From the NCBI GenBank assembly GCA_949317995.1, contig OX439035.1, positions 1,132,681 to 1,196,680 on the forward strand: DNA of 64,000 bases. Reading direction: 5' to 3'. Numbering within the stretch: the first letter of the stretch is position 1; the number at the start of each line of letters is the position of its first letter. The DNA is from Acholoe squamosa. Lineage: Eukaryota; Annelida; Polychaeta; Phyllodocida; Polynoidae. The translations under genes and the position numbers were made by a program. The notes under the pieces are model-generated. The model did no database searches. It was not told where the DNA came from and worked only from the letters and a program-made list of their open reading frames with translations. Of this stretch, positions 14,443-26,500 are shown piece after piece.

Positions 14443-14684
14443 AGCCTTTTCCTCCGTGGTGGCATTGGGTGCTAACATCATCTGTAACCGTATTCCGGGG
14501 CTGGCGCCCCGACAACGAACTATTTGCCAGAGTCGCCCTGACGCCGTCGTGGCGGTGGGAGAAGGTGCCAAGCTGGCGCTCGCTGAGTGTCGCCACCAGT
14601 TCCACGGGCGGCGGTGGAACTGCACACTGGCGCCCCCTATACATCCATCACACGGGGCACACGGCTCGCTACCAGGTGCGCTAC
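14443..14684 (+). CDS. Wnt7: Wnt7-like exon (internal coding exon, N-terminal part of the Wnt domain)
   Basis: The frame reads [36 protein letters not shown] and ECRHQF, ending in WNC. These match the second coding exon of animal Wnt7 proteins; the [14 protein letters not shown] block distinguishes Wnt7 from other Wnts. Wnt7 is a secreted, lipid-modified ligand for Frizzled receptors. Four expected cysteines are visible (CNRI, CQSR, ECRH, WNC). The exon starts after TTACAG with a split codon and is GC-rich against AT-rich flanks. Two in-frame donor candidates lie 9 bp apart: CAG/GTGCGC (GT at 14676) and TAC/GTGAGT (GT at 14685). The roughly 20 residues after WNC are His/Pro/Gly-rich and do not resemble the usual GERTVFGKEL-type end, so the 3' end is uncertain. 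Neither the signal-peptide exon nor the downstream exon (usually beginning near GSREAAF) is visible, so the gene may be functional with long introns, or this may be an orphan exon. Confidence 0.78.
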
Positions 14685-15150
14685 GTGAGTAAATATACGT
14701 ATGATGTCATTATATATAGGCACTTTATTAACACTGATGTTGCTACCAGGTGGCGCTACATGAGTAAATATGCGTATGATGTTATTATATATAGGCACTA
14801 TATTAACACTGATGTTGCTACTAGGTGGCGCTACGTGAGTAAATATACGTATGATGTCATTATATATAGGCACTATATTAACACTGATGTTGCTACTAGG
14901 TGGTGCTACATGAGTAAATATACGTATGATGTTATTATATATAGGCACTATATTAACACTGATGTTGCTACTAGGTGGCGCTACGTGAGTAAATATACGT
15001 ATGATGTTATTATATATAGGCACTTTATTAACACTGATGTTGCTACCAGGTGCGCTACATGAGTACATATACGTATGATGTCGTTATATATATAGGCACT
15101 ATATTAACACTGATGTTGCTACTAGGTGGCGCTACATGAGTAAATATACG
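14669..15150 (+). repeat. 75-bp tandem repeat containing the Wnt exon's 3' end and splice donor
   Basis: The unit runs GCTACCAGGT(G)GCGCTAC, then GTGAGTAAATATACG, then an AT-rich part ending in AACACTGATGTT. About 6.4 copies follow at 75-bp spacing. The first copy overlaps the last bases of the Wnt7-like exon and its donor. Some later copies keep GTGAGTAA intact (near 14835 and 14985); others have ATGAGTAA, which destroys the GT. Because 75 is a multiple of three, both strands carry open frames of 215 and 143 codons with a 25-residue period. I treat these as by-products. Confidence 0.93.
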
Positions 15151-16194
15151 TATGATGTTATTATATAGTATATCATACTCATTGTTACTGATGTACTCCC
15201 AAGTGTACTATGTACAACATCTTATACAACAATATATTGATCCTCGGGGTACTCAATTTTTTGGGTCGATGACGCTGGAAGTGGCGCAACACGGGGAAGA
15301 TTTTGATGATGGTAGAATTCTAATGTCCAACACTTGGCCTTGTCTATGAAGATTTTGATGAAGGCAGGCCCTAAGGAATATTTCTAATGTCTAATATTAA
15401 CATCAGAGAAAATAGACTCTCCCTTTAGGAGATTTTGATGGACTCTGCTGGAGAATCTTTTGAAGTTAACCCCTTTTGGAACGATTTTGTGAAAAATAAT
15501 CTGCTTTTGTGACAAACCTAGTCCAAATAGACCCTTTCTTTTTGAGACTTTCACAAAAGTTGCCACTTTACTATGTTGCTGTTACACTGTTTCACCATAT
15601 TCAGAATAATGGCTAGTCCTGAGCAGGTCTCATATCAGTATTATACCAGAATCATACTGGTATTACTAATCACCCGCTCACTTCCTCAGGTCAATGCAGT
15701 AAAGTCATACATCCCATCCTCCACCCTCGACCCTCAAGGCACTTTACTTAGAACTTACCCAGCTCCATGTGGGCCCTGAGATAGATGCTCCAGGATATTG
15801 TGTAAATTACTGCTGAGTCATCGCCTTTTTAAACCACTCCCACACCCCTCCTACCCTCCCACATGGTCTCTTTGTGACGTCAGAGGTCACTTTCTATCTA
15901 TCTTGTCAGTTTGTTTTATGAAAGAAGTACTTAGTAAAGTTGTTGAGATTATTTAGTTGAAAGTGAGTTTTGAGGTGCTCTCTTGGCATCAAGTGATGTA
16001 TGATTGTAGAGTAAAAGTAGTGACGGCGATGGTTCTGTAGCGGCTACTTCACATTATTTTACACAACAAGCACTGTATCACAAACTGCTGTAACTCTATA
16101 AGACGTAAAGTGTAACTCTTTATTCCCCATGTTAATAACGTCCTCCTGGTATGATGTTTACATACATAGTTATGGAGTAACTCACCGGTGAAAT
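15151..16194. other. Unique sequence with possible regulatory motifs, no gene seen
   Basis: Non-repetitive apart from a weak duplication around GAAGATTTTGATGA (15296, 15346, and a diverged copy near 15430). C-rich stretches (CCACTCCCACACCCCTCC) near 15833 precede a TGACGTCA motif. Open frames of 60-68 codons show no recognisable domain. Confidence 0.5.
15875..15889. promoter_or_regulatory. CRE-like TGACGTCA with an overlapping AGGTCA half-site
   Basis: TGACGTCA is the full palindromic cAMP-response/ATF site. It is followed at once by gAGGTCA, a nuclear-receptor half-site, and preceded by a CACCC-rich stretch. A chance match is possible in a window this size. It lies about 1.2 kb downstream of the Wnt-like exon, so an intronic enhancer is conceivable. 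Confidence 0.3.
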
Positions 16195-16199
16195 GTCTC

Positions 16200-16390
16200 T
16201 GGCCATACGAGGAGCGCATTGGTCATCATGATACACCAACAAAGTGAGTGTGCTCACAGGGACTTCATTAGAGCATCATGCCGCCCTCCCAGGAGTGTAT
16301 CAAGCGTGTAGTGTCAGCATGATGCTTGAATTTAGCTGTGACGAGTAACTCGACAGGGTTAAATTCATGCATCATGACAACCAATGGGAT
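16200..16390. mobile_element. TTAACCC/ATGATGCA MITE, copy A (ends lost)
   Basis: Shares GAGGAGCGCAT and CATCATGATACACCAA with the left half of the 50.8-kb copy. It shares CATCATGCCGCCCTCCC-AGGAGTGTATC and CAGCATGATGC with the 23.25- and 28.4-kb copies. GCATCATGACAACCAATGGG matches the right half of the 23.25-kb copy. The terminal CCCTTT ends are not recognisable. The right side passes directly into the 91-bp array. Confidence 0.65.
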
Positions 16391-19020
16391 CGAAGCATTA
16401 ACATTAGAGGGTTAGATATGTGCAATAGGGGTTAGTTGTCTGGGTGTATGGTCACTCCATGAGTGGGTATAGTTACAGTCTTGGTGCACATTAACATTGG
16501 AGGGTTAGATATGTGCAATAGGGGTTAGTTGTCTGGGTGTATGGTCACTCCATGGGTGGGTATAGTTAGTCTTGGTGCACATTAACATTGGAGGGTTAGA
16601 TATGTGCAATAGGGGTTAGTTGTCTGGGTGTATGGTCACTCCATGAGTGGGTATAGTTAGTCTTGGTGCACATTAACATTGGAGGGTTAGATATGTGCAA
16701 TAGTGGTTAGTTGTCTGGGTGTATGGTCACTCCATGAGTGGGTATAGTTAGTCTTGGTGCACATTAACATTGGAGGGTTAGATATGTGCAATAGGGGTTA
16801 GTTGTCTGGGTGTATGGTCACTCCATGGGTGGGTATAGTTAGTCTTGGTGCACATTAACATTGGAGGGTTAGATATGTGCAATAGGGGTTAGTTATCTGG
16901 GTGTATGGCCACTCCATGGGTGGGTATAGTTAGTCTTGGTGCACATTAACATTGGAGGGTTAGATATGTGCAATAGGGGTTAGTTGTCTGGGTGTATTTT
17001 CACTCCATAGGTGGGTATAGTTACCGTCTTGGTGCACATTAACATTGGAGGGTTAGATATGTGCAATAGGGGTTAGTTGTCTGGGTGTATGGCCACTCCA
17101 TGGGTGGGTATAGTTAGTCTTGGTGCACATTAACATTGGAGGGTTAGATATGTGCAATAGGGGTTAGTTGTCTGGGTGTATGGCCACTCCATGGGTGGGT
17201 ATAGTTAGTCTTGGTGCACATTAACATTGGAGGGTTAGATATGTGCAATAGGGGTTAGTTGTCTGGGTGTATGGTCACTCCATAGGTGGGTATAGTTACC
17301 GTCTTGGTGCACATTAACATTGGAGGGTTAGATATGTGCAATAGTGGTTAGTTGTCTGGGTGTATGGCCACTCCATGAGTGGGTATAGTTAGTCTTGGTG
17401 CACATTAACATTGGAGGGTTAGATATGTGCAATAGGGGTTAGTTGTCTGGGTGTATGGTCACTCCATGAGTGGGTATAGTTAGTCTTGGTGCACATTAAC
17501 ATTGGAGGGTTAGATATGTGCAATAGGGGTTAGTTGTCTGGGTGTATGGTCACTCCATGAGTGGGTATAGTTAGTCTTGGTGCACATTAACATTGGAGGG
17601 TTAGATATGTGCAATAGGGGTTAGTTGTCTGGGTGTATGGTCACTCCATGAGTGGGTATAGTTAGTCTTGGTGCACATTAACATTGGAGGGTTAGATATG
17701 TGCAATAGGGGTTAGTTGTCTGGGTGTATGGTCACTCCATGAGTGGGTATAGTTAGTCTTGGTGCACATTAACATTGGAGGGTTAGATATAGGGGTTAGT
17801 TGTCTGGGTGTATGGTCACTCCATGAGTGGGTATAGTTAGTCTTGGTGCACATTAACATTGGAGGGTTAGATATGTGCAATAGGGGTTAGTTGTCTGGGT
17901 GTATGGTCACTCCATGGGTGGGTATAGTTAGTCTTGGTGCACATTAAAATTGGAGGGTTAGATATGTGCAATAGGGGTTAGTTGTCTGGGTGTATGGTCA
18001 CTCCATGAGTGGGTATAGTTAGTCTTGGTGCACATTAACATTAGAGGGTTAGATATGTGCAATAGGGGTTAGTTGTCTGGGTGTATGGTCACTCCATGAG
18101 TGGGTATAGTTAGTCTTGGTGCACATTAACATTGGAGGGTTAGATATGTGCAATAGGGGTTAGTTGTCTGGGTGTATGGTCACTCCATGAGTGGGTATAG
18201 TTAGTCTTGGTGCACATTAACATTGGAGGGTTAGATATAGGGGTTAGTTGTCTGGGTGTATGGTCACTCCATGAGTGGGTATAGTTAGTCTTGGTGCACA
18301 TTAACATTGGAGGGTTAGATATGTGCAATAGGGGTTAGTTGTCTGGGTGTATGGTCACTCCATGAGTGGGTATAGTTAGTCTTGGTGCACATTAACATTG
18401 GAGGGTTAGATATAGGGGTTAGTTGTCTGGGTGTATGGTCACTCCATGAGTGGGTATAGTTAGTCTTGGTGCACATTAACATTGGAGGGTTAGATATGTG
18501 CAATAGGGGTTAGTTGTCTGGGTGTATGGTCACTCCATGAGTGGGTATAGTTAGTCTTGGTGCACATTAACATTGGAGGGTTAGATATGTGCAATAGGGG
18601 TTAGTTGTCTGGGTGTATGGCCACTCCATGGGTGGGTATAGTTAGTCTTGGTGCACATTAACATTGGAGGGTTAGATATGTGCAATAGGGGTTAGTTGTC
18701 TGGGTGTATGGTCACTCCATGGGTGGGTATAGTTAGTCTTGGTGCACATTAACATTGGAGGGTTAGATATGTGCAATAGGGGTTAGTTGTCTGGGTGTAT
18801 GGCCACTCCATGGGTGGGTATAGTTAGTCTTGGTGCACATTAACATTGGAGGGTTAGATATGTGCAATAGGGGTTAGTTGTCTGGGTGTATGGTCACTCC
18901 ATGAGTGGGTATAGTTAGTCTTGGTGCACATTAACATTGGAGGGTTAGATATGTGCAATAGGGGTTAGTTGTCTGGGTGTATGGTCACTCCATGAGTGGG
19001 TATAGTTACAGTCTTGGTGC
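16391..19020. repeat. 91-bp minisatellite array, about 29 copies, with 83-bp variants
   Basis: The unit begins ATTAACATTGGAGGGTTAG and ends AGTCTTGGTGCAC, spacing 91 bp. Three 83-bp units near 17790, 18232 and 18412 lack GTGCAATA. The segments at 17692-17880, 18140-18328 and 18315-18503 encode identical 62-residue minus-strand frames, so blocks containing the short variant were duplicated recently. Units with TTACAGTC or TTACCGTC instead of TTAGTC (94 bp) mark both array ends and a few internal positions. GGGTTAG occurs in each unit but never as tandem hexamers, so this is not telomeric. Confidence 0.96.
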
Positions 19021-19224
19021 ACATCCATATGGTGCATGGCAGTTAGAAACTTACCCATACTTTGAGACAACATTTCTGGCAGTTTGAACAATAAGTGAAG
19101 GAAGCCCCTCCAATTTACAAAACTGCTACAAGCTAAATAAGGTCTCCCATCCATCCCATATCTTGGTCTGCTCCTGAGACAAGCCTTATTGTACTTTACA
19201 TATATATAAATATATACTTTGCTG
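19021..19224. other. Unique spacer
   Basis: Single-copy sequence between the 91-bp array and a foldback element. I see nothing further in it. Confidence 0.5.
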
Positions 19225-19507
19225 CACTGAAAACCTGGAAGATTCAAAACTAGTCAGTGGTGACGACTTTAGGTCCTCAGGTTGACGATACCTAAAACTA
19301 CAACTTTAGGTGGTCAAAATGATGACTTTAGATCGTCATCCTGACCACCTAAGTCATCAGTATGACAATACTGACAATACAGAGTCATCATACTGATGAC
19401 CTAAAGTCGTCATTTTGACCACCTAAAGTTGTAGTTTTAGGTATCGTCAACCTAAGGACCTAAAGTCGTCACCACTGACTAGTTTCGGATCTTCCAGGTT
19501 TTCAGTG
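19225..19507. mobile_element. 283-bp foldback element with CACTGAAAACC ends
   Basis: The left arm begins CACTGAAAACCTGGAAGAT and the right arm ends with its complement ATCTTCCAGGTTTTCAGTG. The arms stay nearly identical for about 105 bp each (ACTAGTCAGTGGTGACGAC, TAGGTGGTCAAAATGA), around a roughly 70-bp centre made of shorter ATGACTTTAG/CTAAGTCATC inverted motifs. There is no reading frame, so it is non-autonomous. The flanking bases (GCTG / TCTA) do not show a clear target duplication. Confidence 0.85.
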
Positions 19508-19791
19508 TCTAAGAGGCCATAACATATTTACTGTACCTACACAGGAGACCATAAGGCCTTCATCTACAAGGGGGTTATGTCCTAGTACAAAGTAGGGAAG
19601 AATCCCTGTGTACAGCTGATTTATTCAGAGTATATACTTTGAGTGTATGTGGTTGTTGATATCTAAGTATTCTGTTGGCTTATGTCTGAGAGCTGCTATC
19701 CTATAATAGTATGGTGGTAGAGCAGACTACATAGGGGAGGCTGTGAGACAGGGAACATCTACTCCCTCTGTGTGATATTCTGGTCGGCAAA
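19508..19791. other. Unique spacer
   Basis: Single-copy sequence between two short elements. No gene recognised. Confidence 0.5.
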
Positions 19792-20027
19792 CACTGTAAA
19801 AAATAACTGTAGAATCTACCAGGGATCCTTGTAAAACTGAACAATGAACCACTTTAATTATACAACAGGGAGCAAGTGTAGTCTTACAAGAAGATCCAGG
19901 TGGCAGTGCGGTGGTACAAGGAATCTCTGTGAAAAACACAAGATCTCTGCGAAAATAATGGTGGATCTCTAGCAAATTTGGGACAAGGAATCCTCAATTT
20001 TTTTTGACAACATTTCTTGTTACAGTG
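19792..20027 (+). mobile_element. CACTGTAAAAA MITE, copy 1
   Basis: Starts CACTGTAAAAAATAACTG and ends TTGTTACAGTG, about 236 bp. Its interior (ATCTACCAGGGATCCTTG, AGATCCAGGTGGCAGTG, GGTGGATCTCTAGCAA) matches the 42.3-kb copy throughout. It carries no coding capacity. The transposase group is unknown. Confidence 0.85.
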
Positions 20028-20056
20028 TGTACTTCAGACGTAAAATATACTGCTAT

Positions 20057-22812
20057 AATAGGCAATGGTCTAGGTGAACATCTTTAATAGGTGATGGTCT
20101 AGGTGAACATCCTTAATAGGTGATGGTCTCTGTGAACATCCTTAATAGGCGATGGTCTCTGTGAACATCCTTAATAGGTGATGGTGTAGGTGAACATCCT
20201 TAATAGGCTATGGTCTCTGTGAACATCCTTAATAGGCGATGGTCTAGGTGAACATCTTTAATAGGTGATGGTCTCTGTGAACATCCTTAATAGGCGATGG
20301 TCTCTGTGAACATCCTTAATAGGTGATGGTCTAGGTGAACATCCTTAATAGGCGATGGTCTAGGTGAACATCCTTAATAGGTGATGGTCTCTGTGAACAT
20401 CCTTAATAGGCGATGGTCTAAATGAACATCCTTAATAGGTGATGGTCTCTGTGAACATCCTTAATAGGCGATGGTCTAGGTGAACATCCTTAATAGGCGA
20501 TGGTCTCTGTGAACATCCTTAATAGGTGATGGTCTCTGTGAACATCCTTAATAGGCGATGGTCTATGTGAACATTCTTAATAGGCGATGGTCTCTGTGAA
20601 CATCCTTAATAGGCGATGGTCTATGTGAACATCCTTAATAGGCGATGGTCTCTGTGAACATCCTTAATAGGTGATGGTCTCTGTGAACATCCTTAATAGG
20701 CGATGGTCTAGGTGAACATCCTTAATAGGCGATGGTCTAGGTGAACATCCTTAATAGGCGATGGTCTCTGTGAACATCCTTAATAGGTGATGGTGTAGGT
20801 GAATATCCTTAATAGGCGAAGGTCTAGGTGAACATCCTTAATAGGTGATGGTCTCTGTGAACATCCTTAATAGGCGATTGTCTCTGTGAACATCCTTAAT
20901 AGGTGATGGTCTCTGTGAACATCCTTAATAGGTGATGGTCTCTGTGAACATCCTTAATAGGCGATGGTCTCTGTGAACATCCTTAATAGGCGATGGTCTC
21001 TGTGAACATCCTTAATAGGTCATGGTCTAGGTGAATATCCTTAATAGGTGATGGTCTAGGTGAACATCCTTAATAGGTGATGGTCTCTGTGAACATCCTT
21101 AATAGGTGATGGTCTCTGTGAACATCCTTAATAGGCGATGGTCTCTGTGAACATCCTTAATAGGCGATGGTCTCTGTGAACATCCTTAATAGGTCATGGT
21201 CTAGGTGAATATCCTTAATAGGCGATGGTCTCTGTGAACATCCTTAATAGGCGATGGTCTAGGTGATCATCCTTAATAGGTCATGGTCTCTGAATAAATC
21301 CTTAATAGGCGATGGTCTCTGTGAACATCCTTAATAGGCGATGGTCTCTGTGAACATCCTTAATAGGTCATGGTCTAGGTGAATATCCTTAATAGGTGAT
21401 GGTCTCTGTGAACATCCTTAATAGGTGATGGTCTAGGTGAACATCCTTAATAGGTGATGGTCTCTGTGAACATCCTTAATAGGTGATGGTCTCTGTGAAC
21501 ATCCTTAATAGGCGATAGTCTCTGTGAACATCCTTAATAGGTCATGGTCTAGGTGAATATCCTTAATAGGCGATGGTCTATGTGAACATCCTTAATAGGC
21601 GATGGTGTAGGTGAACATCCTTAATAGGCGATGGTCTCTGTGAACATCCTTAATAGGTCATTGTGTAGGTGACCATCCTTAATAGGCGATGGTCTCTGTG
21701 AACATCCTTAATAGGCGATGGTCTAGGTGAACATCCTTAATAGGTGATGGTCTATGTGAACATTCTTAATAGGCGATGGTCTAGGTGAACATCCTTAATA
21801 GGCGATGGTCTCTGTGAACATCCTTAATAGGTCATGGTCTCTGTGAACATCCTTAATAGGCGATGGTCTCTGTGAACATCCTTAATAGGCGATGGTCTCT
21901 GTGAACATCCTTAATAGGTGATGGTGTAGGTGAATATCCTTAATAGGTGATGGTCTCTGTGAACATCCTTAATAGGTGATGGTCTCTGTGAACATCCTTA
22001 ATAGGTGATGGTCTCTGTGAACATCCTTAATAGGCGATGGTCTAGGTGAACATCCTTAATAGGCGATGGTCTCTGTGAACATCCTTAATAGGTCATGGTC
22101 TCTGTGAACATCCTTAATAGGCGATGGTCTCTGTGAACATCCTTAATAGGCGATGGTCTAGGTGAACATCCTTAATAGGTGATGGTGTAGGTGAATATCC
22201 TTAATAGGTGATGGTCTCTGTGAACATCCTTAATAGGTGATGGTCTCTGTGAACATCCTTAATAGGTGATGGTCTCTGTGAACATCCTTAATAGGCGATG
22301 GTCTAGGTGAACATCCTTAATAGGTGATGGTCTCTGTGAACATCCTTAATAGGTGATGGTCTCTGTGAACATTCTTAATAGGCGATGGTCTCTGTGAACA
22401 TCCTTAATAGGCGATGGTCTATGTGAACATTCTTAATAGGCGATGGTCTCTGTGAACATCCTTAATAGGCGATGGTCTATGTGAACATCCTTAATAGGTG
22501 ATGGTCTCTGTGAACATCCTTAATAGGTGATGGTCTCTGTGAACATTCTTAATAGGCGATGGTCTCTGTGAACATCCTTAATAGGCGATGGTCTATGTGA
22601 ACATTCTTAATAGGCGATGGTCTCTGTGAACATCCTTAATGGGCGATGGTCTATGTGAACATCCTTAATAGGTGATGGTCTCTGTGAACATCCTTAATAG
22701 CTGATGGTCTCTGTGAACATCCTTAATAGGCGATGGTCTCTGTAAACATCCCTAATAGGCGATGGTCTCTGTGAACATCCTTAATAGGTGATGGTCTATG
22801 TGAACATTCTTA
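20057..22812. repeat. 29-bp minisatellite array, about 95 copies
   Basis: The unit is AATAGGCGATGGTCT followed by CTGTGAACATCCTT. Alternation is mainly at two places, GGCGATGG/GGTGATGG/GGTCATGG and TCTCTGTG/TCTAGGTG/TCTATGTG. Patterned variants recur in blocks, for example around 22340-22680, showing higher-order duplication. The stop codons TAA and TAG in each unit keep the plus strand closed. Confidence 0.97.
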
Positions 22813-23246
22813 TTTGAAGGATAATTCTCTTTGGAATCTCTTGGTATATGTTGTTTGCATTTTGGTCACTATAAGCAAAGATATGAGTATTCAACCAAAA
22901 TTAACCTAAACACAATATTATTCATGAAGATAGTCACCCTTTCTTGCCACATGGGTCTATGCTGCGTTTTACCACTCCCCCAGTCCTCCTGGTTTTAGGC
23001 CACTCCCATTGCCGGAAGTGAGTTAGTCATATCCTCATTCCGATCCATCACCGTCTGCGAGAACTGAATGAATTACGAGAAACCTCCACAAGTAGAACAA
23101 AATAAAAGACTGTTGCTAATTATCCTATTCTAACCTAGTTCCCTGGTTGCCGTAGATAATTGGTGACAGTTTTTGTCAGGGTTTTAGAGATTTTATGCGG
23201 CCGTAAAGCATCATTTTGAAATTAATCTGTCATAGCCAAGATGTGC
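22813..23246. other. Unique spacer
   Basis: No gene or transposon recognised. It includes short C-rich segments (CCACTCCCCC, GGCCACTCCC) like those near 15.83 kb. Confidence 0.5.
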
Positions 23247-23465
23247 ACTTTAACCCTTTGAGGGCTGCAGGAGTGCATCATACTGCCCACTGTCAGAATG
23301 GTGCACCAATGAAGTGCTGGCGAGCAGTCTCACCAGCACTTCATTGGCGCAACATGCCAACCCTTTGGGAGTATCTCAGCCCTGTTAGATTGGCATGATG
23401 CATGAATGCATCATGACGACCAATGGGCATGATGCACTCCTGCATTGGCGGCCCTTAAAGGATTC
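23247..23465. mobile_element. TTAACCC/ATGATGCA MITE, copy B (most complete short copy)
   Basis: The left end reads TTTAACCCTTTGAGGGCTGC. The right end, read on the minus strand, is TGAATCCTTTAAGGGCCGCC, followed inward on both sides by GGAGTGCATCAT. The imperfect inverted ends with CCCTTT inside a TTAA-like site (TTAA left, TTCA right) are what piggyBac-type MITEs show; assignment to that superfamily is inference. The interior holds nested inverted segments (CACCAATGAAGTGCTGG against CCAGCACTTCATTGG). It serves as the reference copy for the fragments elsewhere in the window. Confidence 0.75.
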
Positions 23466-23555
23466 AGTCGATGTCTGAGGGGTATGTGCGTGCCGGCTGG
23501 TTCATAGAATCTGTGGTTCTTAGGTGAATAACCTATACATGTATACACTAAGGGT

Positions 23556-26500
23556 GCCTGGATGGTGGTATGAGGCACATCGTGGCCTGAAACAAGGCCA
23601 TCGTCAATGATCATTCTGATAACACCTACATGTAGAAGTCAGACAGTGATGGCGTATAAGGCACATTGTGGCCTGAAACACGGCCACCGTCAATGATCAT
23701 TCTAATAACACGTACATGTAGAACTCAGACAGTGATGGCGTATAAGGCACATTGTGGCCTGAAACACGGCCATCGTCAATGATCATTCTGATAACACGTA
23801 CATGTAGAACTCAGACAGTGATGGCGTATAAGGCACATTGTGGCCTGAAACCGGGCCAACGTCAATGATCACTCTGATAACACGTACATGTAGAACTCAG
23901 ACAGTGATGGCGTATAAGGCACACCACAGCCTGAAACACGGCCACCGTCAATGATCATTCTGATAACACCTACATGTAGAACTCAGACAGTGATTGCGTA
24001 TAAGGCACATTGTGGCCTGAAACACGGCCACCGTCAATGATCATTCTGATAACACCTACATGTAGAACTCAGACAGTGAGGGCGTATAAGGCACATCACA
24101 GCCTGAAACACGGCCACTATCAATGATCATTCTGATAACACCTACATGTAGAACTCAGACAGTGATGGTGTATGAGGCACATTGTGGCCTGAAACACGGC
24201 CACCGTCAATGATCATTCTGATAACACCTACATGTAGAACTCAGACAGTGATGGTGTATAAGGCACATCACAGTCTGAAACACGGCCACCATCAATGATC
24301 ATTCTGATAACACCTACATGTAGAACTCAGACAGTGATTGCGTATAAGGCACATCACAGCCTGAAACACGGCCACCGTCAATGATCATTCTGATAACAAG
24401 TACATGTAGAACTCAGACAGTGATGGCGTATAAGGCACATTGTGGCCTGAAACATGGCCACCGTCAATGATCATTCTGATAACACCTACATGTAGAACTC
24501 AGACAGTGATTGCGTATAAGGCACATTGTGGCCTGAAACACGGCCACCGTCAATGATCATTCTAATAACACCTACATGTAGAACTCAGACAGTGATTGCG
24601 TATAAGGCACATTGTGGCCTGAAACACGGCCACCGTCAATGATCATTCTAATAACACCTACATGTAGAACTCAGACAGTGATGGCGTATAAGGCACACCA
24701 CAGCCTGAAACACGGCCACTGTCAATGATCATTCTGATAACACCTACATGTAGAACTCAGACAGTGATTGCGTATAAGGCAGACCACAGCCTGAAACACG
24801 GCCACCGTCAATGATCATTCTGATAACACGTACATGTAGAACTCAGACAGTGATGGTGTATGAGGCACATCACAGTCTGAAACACGGCCACCGTCAATGA
24901 TCATTCTGATAACACGTACATGTAGAACTCAGACAGTGATGGTGTATGAGGCACATCACAGTCTGAAACACGGCCACCGTCAATGATCATTCTGATAACA
25001 CCTACATGTAGAACTCAGACAGTGATTGCGTATAAGGCACATTGTGGCCTGAAACACGGCCACTATCAATGATCATTCTGATAACACCTACATGTAGAAC
25101 TCAGACAGTGATTGCGTATAAGGCACATTGTGGCCTGAAACACGGCCACTATCAATGATCATTCTGATAACACCTACATGTAGAACTCAGACAGTGATGG
25201 CGTATAAGGCACATTGCGGCCTGAAACACGGCCACCGTCAATGATCATTCTGATAACACCTACATGTAGAACTCAGACAGTGATGGTGTATAAGGCACAT
25301 TGCGGCCTGAAACACGGCCACCGTCAATGATCATTCTGATAACACGTACATGTAGAACTAAGACAGTGATGGCGTATAAGGAACATCACAGTCTGAAACA
25401 CGGCCATCATCAATGTTCATTCTGATAACACGTACATGTAGAACTCAGACAGTGATTGCGTATAAGGCACATCACAGCCTGAAACACGGCCACCGTCAAT
25501 GATCATTCTGATAACACGTACATGTAGAACTCAGACAGTGATGGTGTATAAGGCACATCACAGCCTGAAACACGGCCACTGTCAATGATCTGATAACAAG
25601 TACATGTAGAACTCAGACAGTGATTGCGTATAAGGCACATTGTGGCCTGAAACACGGCCACCGTCAATGATCATTCTGATAACACGTACATGTAGAACTC
25701 AGACAGTGATGGCGTATAAGGCACATCACAGCCTGAAACATGGCCACCGTCAATGTTCATTCTGATAACACGTACATGTAGAACTAAGACAGTGATTGCG
25801 TATAAGGCACATCACAGCCTGAAACACGGCCACGGTCAATGATCATTCTGATAACACCTACATGTAGAACTAAGACAAAGATGGCGTATAAGGCACATCA
25901 CAGTCTGAAACACGGCCATCATCAATGATCATTCTGATAACACCTACATGTAGAACTCAGACAGTGATTGCGTATAAGGCACATTGTGGCCTGAAACACG
26001 GCCACTGTCAATCATCATTCTGATAACACGTACATGTAGAACTCAGACAGTGATGGTGTATAGGGCACATTGTGGCCTGAAACACGGCCACCGTCAATCA
26101 TCATTCTGATAACACCTACATGTAGAACTCAGACAGTGATGGTGTATAGGGCACATTGTGGCCTGAAACACGGCCACCGTCAATCATCATTCTGATAACA
26201 CGTACATGTAGAACTCAGACAGTGATGGCGTATAAGGCACATCACAGCCTGAAACACGGCCACCGTCAATGTTCATTCTGATAACACGTACATGTAGAAC
26301 TCAGACAGTGATGGTGTACAAGGCACATCACAGTCTGAAACACGGCCACCGTCAATGATCATTCTGATAACACGTACATGTAGAACTCAGACAGTGATGG
26401 CGTATAAGGCACATCACAGCCTGAAACACGGCCACCGTCAATGTTCATTCTGATAACACGTACATGTAGAACTCAGACAGTGATGGTGTATAAGGCACAT

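Noticed and set aside
14415..15062. 215-codon plus frame spanning the Wnt exon and the 75-bp repeat
   Set aside because: It is in a different frame from the conserved Wnt7 residues and its 25-residue period is that of the DNA repeat.
16391..19020. Interstitial telomere repeat (GGGTTAG words)
   Set aside because: The word occurs twice per 91-bp unit in different contexts and never as consecutive hexamers.
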